A stretch of 64,000 nt of DNA from Chalara sp. BL73. Lineage: Eukaryota; Ascomycota; Leotiomycetes; Helotiales. A program made the position numbers and the translations under genes. This document shows positions 11,014 to 21,990 of this stretch, one piece after another. The notes beneath the pieces were generated by a model. The model was not told the origin of the DNA, ran no database searches, and saw only the letters and a list, made by a program, of their open reading frames with translations. The first letter of the stretch is position 1. Each line of letters opens with the position of its first letter. The stretch is taken from contig CAKJVC010000196.1 of the NCBI GenBank assembly GCA_918026815.1, positions 186,001-250,000 on the forward strand, written 5' to 3'.

Positions 11014-12009
11014 CTATCTCACAGTATTCTGATTGTCTCCATAAATAAACTCATCTCTCTCATGTGAAGCCTTCTGCCCTGTTGGTCTTGTTGATATCTC
11101 GATGGTGACCTTTCGTATTGCCGGTTAGAAAGTAGACCAATATTATGGATTATAATGATGAAAGAACTTACTGGGCCATCGTTAACCAAGGCAACCTCCT
11201 ATCACCTTGTGTGAGTAATCATATAGTATGTGGAAGGTCGCAACATACCATCATGGCTTGAAATACACCGTCTTTAACCTTTTCAGGATGATATCCTTCT
11301 TGAATTTTAGACACGAACAACTGGTAGAGAGTTTTGGCCTGTTCGCCTCCCAGCGCCCCATGAAAATCTGGCTGTTGTTGTAAATACTTGATTGTATCCA
11401 CCAAGGAAGAAACCATTTACCTTTAATCCTTTCTTGGTCGACGCAAGCAACGTGAATTGCGAAACTGGAATACCCAAGTAATAAGTATATAGTTTCAGTT
11501 GAGAGATGTTCACACACCACAAAGAACCTCTCCATTTATATCTTGCACACTTTGCTTCCACTGGCATTTATCAGTCTATGTGCAAATTTGAGACAGGAGC
11601 AGTAATAACGCTCAATGTTTTGAGGTTTGTGAGAACAGTTAATATACTAAAAGTCAACAATAGTCTGCGGACTAAGCACTGCTTCAAATTGTTCTTCCAC
11701 AGTACAAAAAGCGCAATTACGTCGAACTTGAGATTGCACAGCTAGTGCCTGAAGAATTGGAGATTTGCCATACTCGACCACCAGCATCATCATCCCATAG
11801 ACGCATTTTTAAGACTTTCGTCGCAAGTGCATCAACATCCTTTTCTGTGTCACCTGGGGCTACCGCTGCGAAGACTAGGATGCCTTTTCCAATTGATGAG
11901 ACCAACTGCTTCTCAACTGTGACGGAAGCAGAGAGAACTCTTTGAAGAATAGCTGAACTAGATCAGTAAGGATTAAAAGCTGTAAGTTGAAGGGGGACTT
12001 GCCCTTCAT
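11014..12009 (-). CDS. DTD1: D-aminoacyl-tRNA deacylase (D-Tyr-tRNA deacylase), seven exons
   Basis: Removes D-amino acids wrongly attached to tRNA. Seven exons join to 171 aa: 12009-12003, 11952-11774, 11560-11518, 11464-11421, 11371-11249, 11195-11172 and 11109-11014. The product starts MKAILQRVLSASVTVE, then LVSSIGKGILVFAAVAPGDT, and has the LWDDDAGGR/W motif. It contains the catalytic SQFTLLAST (DTD consensus SQFTL) and ends with the cross-subunit motif VALVNDGPVTIEI (consensus NxGP). Both motifs are assembled only after splicing. Exon 1 codes two codons plus one base, and its intron starts GCAAGT instead of GTAAGT. Exon 6 is 24 nt. Six introns in about 1 kb is high for this neighbourhood. 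Phase agreement at every junction makes the model strong despite the short exons. Confidence 0.9.
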
Positions 12010-12504
12010 TTTGCTTTTGATACTTTATTGAGATGGTGGGCGAAAAAGAACCAGGTCCGGCCGCAACCAAATCTTATCAGCAAGACAGACTAGGTGAAGA
12101 GGATCTTGAATTCTTAACAAGACACAAAAACAAATGAACTGTATCAGAACAAGTTTTCCCGCTAACGCCTATTCTTGAGGAGCAATCTCTTAACCTGCGT
12201 TATCAATCCAAATGCAAGTATACTAGTCAGATAGGATTCGCTGGCGCCAGTTGTTGATAATCGCGTGGTCACGTTTTCCCCAGGTTTTCGTAAGGCGGCA
12301 AGGTGTCTAAAAGGTTGGCTTGGCATTTCATTGATGTCTCCAAACCAGAGCTCTCATCAACATAGCAACTTTCCCTCATTCTACACCACGATACTCAGCG
12401 TCTCGAATGAGTCCATCTTCCCTTGTAAATTTCGAGATCAGGGAAGCGACAACGACTAAGACACTCTGTGAACCGAAGCATACCTCGCCTTGGCTAACTT
12501 CACG
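12010..12504. promoter_or_regulatory. Divergent promoter region of DTD and Not5
   Basis: 495 bp between divergent start codons. No particular site can be supported. Confidence 0.4.
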
Positions 12505-14924
12505 ATGGCGGCACGAAAGCTCCAACAGGAAGTCGATAAGTGCTTCAAGAAAGTTGACGAGGGAGTCGCAGAATTTGAGTCAATATATGAGAAGATAGAG
12601 CAGTCTACAAATGCAGCACAAAAGGACAAGCAGGAAGATAACCTCAAGAAGGAAATCAAGAAACTCCAAAGGCTGCGAGATCAGATCAAGACATGGGCGG
12701 CCAGCAATGAGGTAAAGGATAAGGGCCCGTTACTAGAAAAGCGCAAATTGATCGAAACGGTAGGCAATAAGTGATACAATGCTCTTGAACAGGACTAAGT
12801 GATATACAGCAAATGGAAAAGTTTAAGGCTGTCGAGAAGGCCATGAAAACAAAAGCATATTCAAAGGAAGGCCTTTCAGCAGCGACGAAGTTAGATCCAA
12901 AAGAGCGTGCAAAAGCGGAAGCCTGTGATTTCTTGAGTAATATGGTTGATGAGCTCGAACGACAAATAGAGACTCTTGAAGCTGAAGGCGAAGGTATACA
13001 GGCAACCATGAAGAAGGGTAAGAACCAATCTGTCAAGGCGGATCGAATGGCAGAAATTGAGCGCATTACCGAGCGACATAAGTGGCATCAAGGGAAGCTA
13101 GAGCTCATGAAACGATCCTTAGAGAATGGGGGGATAGAAACAGAGCAAGTTACCGACCTAGAGGAGTCTATTCGATATTACATCACAGATAATATGAATG
13201 ACGAATTCATGGAGGATGATGAGATGTACGATGATTTAAATCTTGAAGAAGAAGAGGACAATTACGGAATGAACCTAGATAATGACCGTGTGTCCTCGCA
13301 AGATACTCAGTCAATACAAGACGAGGCACCAGAGCCGGAGACAAAATCAGGATCCAGTTCTAAAACAAAGGTCCCAACTACCGCAGATATTCCTGGCACT
13401 GCACGGCGTCCGTCAACACAGCTAAGGAGCCCTGCTCCAGCATTGGCCACATTGCATACGCCATTGTCAAATATGAGCAACGGGCAACCCACAATGAAGC
13501 CTGCGGCAGTACCTACAAGACTACCTGGTGAAACCTTAAAATATGCATCCGCAGCAGCTGCCGCAGCTTCTAACGTGGGAATTGCACCTTTGCCTCCTCC
13601 ACCTGAAGCTCTACCGCCACCAAACACCTCTGTCAGTCATCCGCCTTTACCATCGAACACAGTACGACGACCAAGCCTAGCTGCTCCTTCTCCCACAGCT
13701 ATCCCTGCTCAACCAGCAAGTACAAGCCAAACCCCTACAGCAAAATCAAGTGTCCCAGCCATCAGCGAAATTACGGCGTCTTCCAGCACTCCTCGGACAA
13801 AGTCACCTGCTCCAAGTCAATCGAGTACTAGTCGCATTGGACCCGTCAATGTTCCATCGGCATCTGAAAATACGAGATCAATCCCTTCTAGGAGCTCAAC
13901 AGGTAAAGCACCTGCGTCTACTGCGACCGAAGCTCCAAAAGGTTTGTATAATCCTCCATTGCTCATACTAAAGCTAACGGGTTCTAGCTGCTGCCTCACA
14001 ATCGAACGGGACCAGCAATGGTATCAAGAACGATGCGACTGAGGACGATGAAGAATCCATTTACCATCTCCCACCAGGGATGCAAGATTTATTACAGTCA
14101 TTTGAGGCGACGCAACAAAGGGTGTCCAATGTGTCATCGCAAGCAAATCAGAGAATGCTAGAAGTGAGTTATTTCCAAAGCTTGTTACCTGGCAAATCGA
14201 CTAAACTGAAGCTCCTATCTCTACCTTCACGTCTCGAAGCAAGTTCCCTTCATAGACTTGATGTTGCTACTTCACTTTCAGAAATTCACTTCCCTCGTCC
14301 CGAAAGCTATCGATTGGAGTTTCCTCATATATGCGGTTGCATTTACTAATTTCTTTTATAGGCATCGCTAAAATCATTCCCTGAGATAACCGACATCAGT
14401 GCGCCACGAGATTATAAGCCCGAAGTGAAATTTGCTACGCCATCGCATTTCCCGCAGGAGTTAAATAGCATCTTCGACGATCCTAGATTGTACTCACGGA
14501 TTGACCCGGATACACTGTTCTATGTATTCTACTACAAACAGGGAACATACCAACAATATCTCGCGGCTAGAGCTCTGAAGGATCAAAGCTGGCGATTCCA
14601 CAAACAGTATCAGACCTGGTTCCAACGACACGAAGAGCCCAAGACAATCACAGATGAGTTTGAGCAAGGAACGTACCGCTTCTTCGACTATGAGAGCACA
14701 TGGTATGTACCTACCAGAACAATCCATTAGTCTTTCTTTACTGCATCCTTGGATAAGAGATATTTGGAGATGCTCCTTGTCGACCATCCTCATCAACACC
14801 TTCCTGCATTCGTAAGAAAAGATCACTAGGACCACATGCTAACTCATCATGAATTTGCAATAGGATGAACCGGAGGAAAGCAGATTTCAAATTTGTTTAT
14901 AAATTCCTTGAGGATGTTGTATAA
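12505..14924 (+). CDS. NOT5: CCR4-NOT complex subunit Not3/Not5
   Basis: Subunit of the CCR4-NOT deadenylase complex, which acts in mRNA decay and transcription control. Exons 12505-12759, 12810-13941, 13988-14163, 14362-14702 and 14864-14924 give 654 aa. The N-terminal 235 residues are the Not3 coiled-coil domain: [19 protein letters not shown] at the start, [16 protein letters not shown], and [15 protein letters not shown] across the first junction. The middle is acidic ([17 protein letters not shown]), then Pro/Ser/Ala-rich and disordered. The C-terminal NOT box has [55 protein letters not shown] and ends [12 protein letters not shown]. The in-frame TTG and codons before ATG 12505 are not needed: MAARKLQ is the usual family start. 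The penultimate intron (14164-14361) is long at 198 bp. Confidence 0.93.
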
Positions 14925-17368
14925 TTATAATTGTGGAATAGGCGAATAGTGTCTGAGTTGGAGGTCAGGACGGCGCAATGGTTTTGCTGTGACCAAGGTC
15001 TAGCCCATAAGCATCTTAATTACCCAATGAGAGAGCTTCTACAATAGGCAAATTTTGTCTCGCCAACCGTAAAATTGGCAAGTGGCTCAAGTATTCTTTG
15101 TGTGATCAAATTCACGCGCAAAAACGGCACAGTCTAAACAGGAGACAGGAGGGCACACTATCGGATATGATTGAGTGATTGATTTGCCACAAAACTCTGC
15201 CTCACGCATGTTTAGCCACGAATACATCTGCCCTCTTAGGCAAATGAAATCTGGGCTGCTCAGTGTAAAATTCGCCTTACACCCCACCGTATCCATTACA
15301 GTCCGTGTAGGGTATGAGGAGTCTCGGGAGAGGCTGTCGGGTGTTACGGGAGAATAACCACCAGATTCCAGTTGATGAAAGCCTGCCCCGGATGGTAGGT
15401 AACAGGAAGTCCACACCACTCCGCGCTTGTATGTGCAATCACAACTCGATACATGCAGAAGTTGCATGTAATGTTGTCTTCAGCACATGTCACATCTGCA
15501 CTGCTGCCCAAACCCGATCCGCAGCTAATGAATACAATAGGTATCCGTAGTGTTGAAAGGCAAACGAGGCAAACTATAAGACGATAGCATTGACCACCTC
15601 GAAATCCAAACTGGATTTCTTTTTACAGGAGAAGGTGCAGCAGCAGCTCTGAGTATGGAAAGCTGTATCCACGAAGAACGGCCCCATTTGGATAACGCAA
15701 CATGCAGCGAAGCCAAGGCCAGTACCCTTACTTACCTAAGCCAACCCTGCAACCCCAACTCTTGGAATCGTTCGAGTATGTTATTGCTGACTTTTTTTGG
15801 TATATGGAACAGCGGTCTAGTCGACCCCAAATATTCTGGGCTAATTATTCGCAGGGCAAACGCATCCATGAAAATGAGAAGACATAGGGGCATCACCTGA
15901 GACAAGGCCCTTCATCGAGGAGCGATACTATTCCTCCCCCAGCTTCTCCCTGCTTGACAGCCGCCAAGGTCGATGAGCAGACAATTGATCTTGAAGTATC
16001 TGGGACTTCCCATGGCCAATGATCTCTCCTCAGCAGAACTCGAAACATTCATATCGTCAGCCTCATGTCCATGAAACGGGATTCGACGTCTATAGCGGCG
16101 GTGAGGCAACCATCAGGGCGAACGACGCCCTTTAAAACACCCCAGCCAGTTTCTCACGAGTCCACATTAGCCGCTGCCTAGCCAGCCTTGCCTCCTTTGA
16201 ATGGTATCTCAACAGACTTCACCTGTCGAGGGGCCGAATCAGCTCTGTACACAATTCAATGGCCCGGGTGGACTTGCATTGCATACAATGGAACGGTGTG
16301 CGTTGGTCCAAAGGGGCGGAGCATATTAGACTGCTCTCCTCTTTAAGTTTCGGTCAACAGAGAATTCTTCTACTTCAAACAAAGGCAACAGGAGAAAGAT
16401 CCATCGTCTCCCGGCTTCCCGAGGCAACTTTTGCTACCATGTACTCAACTGAGTGAGGAAGTAAGTTCCAAGTATACCGGGAATTAACGAGATGCCATGG
16501 GGATACTTCAATTTTCGGCGGCATCATGTGTGACCACAAGAGAATCTGCCTTCAAGTCTGCCCTCAGCACCTCATCGTTGAGGGGCAGTCGTATTTGAGC
16601 CTCTGACCGCCCCATCAAGGCTGATGGCTCGTCGAGATTGGACAGGCGGTTATGCTTACTTCCCCCAACAACCAGGATAGGACGAGGCTCTGGGAACAGA
16701 ATATGAGGCATTTGCGGTCACCCTTTGCCTTATTCACATCTTAGACATGGTCCGCGAACACCGTCTACCACAGAAAATGACTGCTAGCCCAAATCAGCAA
16801 GTCTCGGTGACCATATCTAGTAAGGTCTGTTTTTAATCTGAGCTTGTAATTGATCTACGATCCGGCTGCATAACTGGGGATTTCATCCTGTCCAACAATT
16901 GCACGAGGCTCACGAAATTGGAGGGATTTCACGCGCTCTATGAAAACTCCATCCCGTCTGAAATGCCCACTTACATGAATTCCCTGCCAGGTGCAGGACA
17001 GCGCCTTGTTATCCTGAGGGTACACAGCCAGACGCAGGTCCTTGCTAAGTGAGGTGTCTACATGTGACTCCTGTTCTGAAAGCCTCATTTCATATATCAG
17101 GCTTGAAGGTCATAAAGTGTGTTCCTTCTCCCGTGTATTGCGTGCATCTGAAACTAATTTCTTGCCTTCAATTCACAACTAGCGCTTGCATTACATTATC
17201 ATTCTTCTCCATTTTGTATCTTTGCTTCCACTCGTACTACAGTTCTAGACGTGAGTACAATTCGTTCCATTGTCTCAAACTCGTAGATCTTCTCCCAGGT
17301 GGGCGCAACCGCCCCTCCTTGTTGAGAATATCTACTAATGAAGCAGAAGGAAACACAGAACTTCTTCA
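14925..17368. other. 2.4-kb gap without a convincing gene
   Basis: Only short frames. Two on the minus strand read somewhat like protein: 17088-16855 (KDLRLAVYPQDNKALSCTW) and 16711-16508 (PRPILVVGGSKHNRLSNLDE). I could not join them by convincing splice sites or place them in a family. The right part is the promoter and leader of the 17369 zinc-finger gene. No tRNA or tandem repeat noticed. Confidence 0.4.
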
Positions 17369-18580
17369 ATGGGCACACATTACAATCATTCAGCTTCTTT
17401 TGAGCAAGGCTCGAACAGAAGACATATTTCTCAACAGAGCCTAGGCTACGGGTTAGACACGACAGGGCGAACAATGGCCTCGGGCGGAACCGCAATGTTC
17501 CGGAATCTTTCTGACGATAGCTGTCACTCAGGATTTTCGGCCTCCAGTGCATCATCCGCCACTACGATGTCTTATGGCGAGCAATCTCAAGCTTTCGACT
17601 ACAAGCCGACTTTTCCTAGATTCGACAGCGAAGAACTAACGCAGCCATCATACGATGATATCTATCAACCTACAAAACTACGGCTTCAATCAAATCATTA
17701 TGAGAGCGATGCCAGGCATACACCTTCATCTCTGGGCTGGCCAATACCGGCAACGGAGCATCTAAAGTACTACAATTTCAAGGTCCCAAAGGGCAAGCAG
17801 CCATACCTAGAGCTAGCTCAATCGTGGGAAGCTCCTCCTCCAGAAATGCCGCGGAAGGTCTATCTAGATTCAAGGTGAGAAGATCGTAGCCCAAAAATTG
17901 ACATATCAAGTTAACTCAGTAGCAGCGATTCCAAAAAAGGCATCTGTCCCTGCAAGTATCCTAATGGTTGTTGCATGAGTTTCAAAAGACCAGCAGACCT
18001 TGACCGACACTACATGAACGTGCATGCATCTGATGACCAAAAATTACAGCTCAACTGCGATTATTCTAAGTGTTCACGATCGAATGATCCATTTAATCGC
18101 AAAGACCATTATAGAGATCATTTAAAGGACTATCATAAAGAAGATATCGGCAATGCCAAACAGGCTAAAGGTATGACTGAGAGAGAGTGGAAGAAAGCAC
18201 AGAAAAGATGGGTTGAAGAACGACAAATTACAGCACAATGGTGGCGCTGTGCGAAATGTCTCGTAAGAGTTAAAGACTCGTGGGACTGCTACCGGTGCAA
18301 GCAAACTTGCGAAACAGAAAGGATTAAGATTCGTGAAAAAATAGCGCAAGATTCAAATCATCAAGAGCAAATGAATGAAGAGTCACCGACTATCAACTAC
18401 AATAATGATTATGAACAGGAGTCGTCACCTTATCTGGCTTGCGTCACTTGCACTGGTGTCGGATATTTACAAAATGCGGACGGAATCACCTGGGCCCCGT
18501 GCTACGCATGCAATTCTCAAGCAAATGAAAGTGTAACAAGCTCATACTATCATTACGATGCCTCTTATTCCAACCACTAA
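17369..18580 (+). CDS. C2H2 zinc-finger protein with C-terminal CxxC ribbons
   Basis: Probable DNA- or RNA-binding protein of 388 aa from exons 17369-17874 and 17920-18580 (45-bp intron GTGAGA...CTCAG). The first 170 residues are Ser/Tyr/Gln-rich and disordered. Across the exon junction begins a degenerate C2H2 finger, CPCKYPNGC then SFKRPADLDRHYMNVH, followed by a second, LNCDYSKCS ... FNRKDHYRDHLKDYH. Further on are two four-cysteine clusters: WWRCAKCLVRVKDSW with DCYRCKQTC, and ACVTCTGVGYL with APCYACNSQ. The latter resembles DnaJ-type CxxCxGxG zinc centres. The RPADLDRHYMNVH plus RKDHYRDHLKDYH pair recurs in fungal zinc-finger families, which I recall without a name. Target and role are unknown. 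Confidence 0.82.
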
Positions 18581-18980
18581 ATAGCAATGAGATTGATGAC
18601 CAATTGGCCGGGAAGAACTACACGAACAATGCGGAAGAAAGTATCTTAACAAAATGGCAACATCAGAATGAACCAGAGCTCGAAATCTTCTTTGGCGTTG
18701 AGGCGTTGGAGTCGGTGATTTAATTGGATTCAAAGTCTTTGTTTCCTGCTTGTCTTAGTATCTTTTTTATTCTTTTTCCTTGCGCTTTTTGCTTCTTTGA
18801 GGGTTTGGTTTGGGTTCTTACCTTCCTCTCTCGCCATCCCCTTTTACGGTCTCTTATCTCTGTATCTGCGATGGGCTCAACTGGAGTTTGAAATGGATAT
18901 CATATACGGCTTTTTATCGGTTTACGGGAGGGGGGGCAAATAGAGGCATTGCGATCTGGGATACGGCTGTAACACATATG

Positions 18981-19044
18981 GACAACAGAACAACGGAACA
19001 ACAGAATAACAGGGCAACAGGGCTACAGGACAACAGGACAACAT
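18981..19044 (+). repeat. ACAACAG-like minisatellite
   Basis: Degenerate 7-8-nt units of the type GACAACAGA/GGGCAACAG repeat about eight times. Confidence 0.7.
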
Positions 19045-19213
19045 GGACGGGCTTATGACTTTTGGTGGGAAAGACAAGGAGTTAAGAAGAGGCCTATTGG
19101 GATATACTAGTGTTTAACAGTTTTAAATCAAAGATGCCTTTTTTTTGTTTGGCAGCAAAAGTCGGCTCCGTGTGATTTTACCTTTTTTTACCCTTTTTTT
19201 TTTCTTTTTTGGA

Positions 19214-19270
19214 AGCATCACATAGCATCACATAGCATAGCATAGCATCGCGTCACATCGCGTCACATCG
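19214..19270 (+). repeat. (GCATCACATA)n and (GCATA)n and (GTCACATCGC)n repeat block
   Basis: Three short repeat types follow each other: two units of GCATCACATA, three of GCATA, and two of GTCACATCGC. Confidence 0.75.
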
Positions 19271-19446
19271 ATCTACAGTGGGGGCCTAAACCGAGAGAGG
19301 GCGGCCGAGACATGCCTGGCGCATGGCCATTTTCTTTGCTCTCTCGCTCTTGTCTCCGGATTTCGCAGCTGCATGCAGAATTTTTGCATGCGCCGGGAGC
19401 TTCTGACGATGCGGCGTTTTCCTGCAGCAGTGAAGCACAGTAGTAA

Positions 19447-19508
19447 CAAACAACAACAGCAACAACAACAACAACAACAATAATAATAACAATAATAATA
19501 ATAATAAC
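19447..19508 (+). repeat. (CAA)n / (TAA)n microsatellite
   Basis: A run of CAA triplets passes into TAA/TAC triplets over about 60 bp. On the minus strand this creates artificial reading frames with long leucine, isoleucine/valine or cysteine/tyrosine runs, which are not genes. Confidence 0.85.
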
Positions 19509-19981
19509 CACAGCCATAAAGAGATGGCTCGGTAGGGTAGCAGCTGGCCAGAATCCATAATAAATTCATCTCTCAATCAAACAAGAAGCTGAAAATTTCT
19601 CCATTTCCCCATTTCTCCATTTTCTCTTTCTGCCAAAGTGATACAGATACAGCGGCTAATATATCTTCCTGTTGGGATTTTACCCCTCATCTCGACTGCA
19701 TTTGGATGTTACAGGTTACATACAGTACAAGGGGGTCGCACAGCTGTTTGCGATTCTAGCAGTGCCTACAGTACAAGTAATTTATACCCCAGAATAAAAA
19801 ACCACTTCATACTCTTCCCCCCCCCCCCACTGTGCTTGATCTTCTCACTCTCATAGCCGTGTTATTCCTCGGGTCGGAAACAGCACTGCTTTACTGCTCC
19901 ACTGGTAACGGACAGTCTCGGGATTCTTCACTTCTGCTATCAACTAGCACCACCTACGTAGTCTACCGGCTATCTTCCACC

Positions 19982-21452
19982 ATGAACGCCTCACGGACAG
20001 CACTATCGCGCAATCTCTTCCAAGGAATTGCCCGCGCTGCCCCCTCGTCCTCCTTCGTGCGCACCACGACCTCCTTTGGTCCTGCATTCACGCTCTCGTC
20101 CAGGAAGATGGCTACATTCAAGAAGATCAAGGTCAAGAATCCGGTGGTAGAGCTCGATGGGGATGAGATGACGAGGATCATCTGGAAGGACATCAAGGAC
20201 AAATTCATTCATCCCTACCTGGACATTGATCTAAAATACTACGATCTGGGATTGGAGTACAGAGACAAGACCAACGACCAGGTAACGATTGACTCGGCCG
20301 AGGCCATTAAGAAGTACTCGGTTGGCGTGAAGTGTGCGACCATTACTCCAGATGAAGCACGCGTAAAGGAGTTCAACCTCAAGCAGAGTATGCGCCTCGA
20401 ATCATATGGCAGATCCAAACCACTAATACTTCTATAGTGTGGCTGTCTCCCAATGGCACAATCCGAAATGCTTTAGGTGGAACTGTCTTCAGAGAGCCAA
20501 TCGTCATTCCCAGAATCCCCCGTTTAGTACCAGGATGGAAGAAGCCCATCATCATCGGTCGTCACGCATTTGGCGATCAATACAGAGCAAAGGATATTGT
20601 GATTAAAGGCAATGGCATACTCAAGATGGTCTACACGCCTGAGGGAGGCAAACCAGAAGAGATCCAGGTCTATGAATTCAAGAATGGGGGAGGAGTCGCG
20701 CAGGCACAATATAACACCGACGAGTCCATTGAAGGGTTCGCGCATGCCAGTTTCAAGCTGGCTCTGAGCAAGTCGCTGCCACTATATATGAGCACTAAGA
20801 ATACCATCTTAAAAAAATACGACGGCCGTTTCAAGGACATCTTCGAAGATATCTTCCAGAAGCACTACAAGAAGGAGTTTGACGAGAAGAAGATTTGGTA
20901 TGAGCACAGGCTCATCGACGACATGGTCGCGCAGATGATGAAGAGCTCTGGAGGATATATCATGGCGCTGAAGAGTATGCTTCCTGTCCCCATCTCGAAC
21001 CCCATCAAATTTACTAACAAGCAGCAGATTACGACGGAGACGTGCAATCGGACGTTGTAGCGCAAGGATTCGGCTCCCTGGGCCTCATGACATCCGTCCT
21101 CATCACCCCGGACGGCAAGACCTTCGAGTCCGAAGCCGCGCACGGCACCGTGACGCGCCACTACCGCGAGCATCAGAAGGGCAACGAGACCTCTACCAAC
21201 CCCATCGCCTCCATCTTCGCCTGGACCCGCGGTCTCGTGCAGCGCGGCACCCTCGACCAGACGCCCGAGGTCGTCGCATTCGCCGAGAGCCTCGAGAAGG
21301 CATGCATCGACACCGTCGACATCGACGGCATCATGACCAAGGACCTGGCGCTAGCGTGCGGCAAGACGGGACGCGAGGACTACGTCACCACGACCGAGTA
21401 TTTGAATGCGGTGGAGAGGAGGATGAAGACGCTGCTCAAGCAGAAGCTGTAG
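19982..21452 (+). CDS. IDP1: Isocitrate dehydrogenase [NADP], mitochondrial
   Basis: Oxidative decarboxylation of isocitrate to 2-oxoglutarate with NADP; supplies NADPH and 2-oxoglutarate. Exons 19982-20387, 20438-20974 and 21028-21452 give 455 aa; introns are 50 and 53 bp. An N-terminal extension of about 40 residues, basic and rich in Ser/Ala ([18 protein letters not shown]), is a mitochondrial presequence. A second ATG at codon 43 ([20 protein letters not shown]) sits just before the conserved core and could start a cytosolic or peroxisomal form. Family motifs: [33 protein letters not shown] (substrate serine region), [18 protein letters not shown], and [20 protein letters not shown] (NADP site). 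The last exon is much richer in G+C-ending codons than the rest. Confidence 0.95.
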
Positions 21453-21990
21453 ATAGGCTTGGGGTGAGGCGTGTAAGGGGGGATGAATATATGGGAAAGC
21501 CCCTCCCCCCCCCTGATTATTTTCATGGCATTGCTTGCATTGCATAAGATTTGCTGCATTGGGTTGTATATAGACCGCCAGACGCGCTTTGCATCAATGA
21601 AAGACAGCAGTGATTTGTAAGGAAGCTGTTCGTTTCCGTTATACCAATGTTTATCCGGCAGCCCTTGTTATAGTTTATGGGGAAAACAAGAGTTAGCTCA
21701 GGTAAGTGAAGCAATTGGGTGTCTCTGGAAGCACAGGCACAGCGATGCTGTTAAAAATCAAAGTATCAGACCATCTGTGATATGCCAATGAACAATAATT
21801 TTCCGTTCGATTCATCACCCATGTCCGGATGGGCTGACACTTAGATTCAGAAGTTCACTTGATTTATTGGCACAGACTTTGGACTGGTTCAAGACAAGAT
21901 CATTACGAGGTTGGTCGTCTATCCTACATCTCACGGATAGCCTATTTCACAGGTGCTAGAATGAGGATCCGCCATGTTCATGCTTCGGGC
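21453..21990. other. Intergenic between convergent IDP1 and Iec3-like genes
   Basis: 538 bp of 3' flanking sequence, with a poly-C run near 21504-21513. No gene seen. Confidence 0.5.

Larger units (their letters stand above)
18581..19981. other. Repeat-rich intergenic region and IDP promoter
   Basis: Contains homopolymer T runs near 19140-19210, three simple-sequence blocks listed separately, and a poly-C run near 19819-19829 about 150 bp upstream of the isocitrate dehydrogenase start. No gene seen. Confidence 0.5.

Noticed and set aside
14925..17368. Minus-strand protein-like frames at 16508-16711 and 16855-17088 as exons of one gene
   Set aside because: I could not find phase-compatible splice sites joining them, and no family motif is present; mentioned only as a possibility.
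19263..19576. Minus-strand frames with long Leu, Val/Ile or Cys/Tyr runs
   Set aside because: They are translations of the (CAA)/(TAA) microsatellite in three frames; no start, domain or codon evidence.
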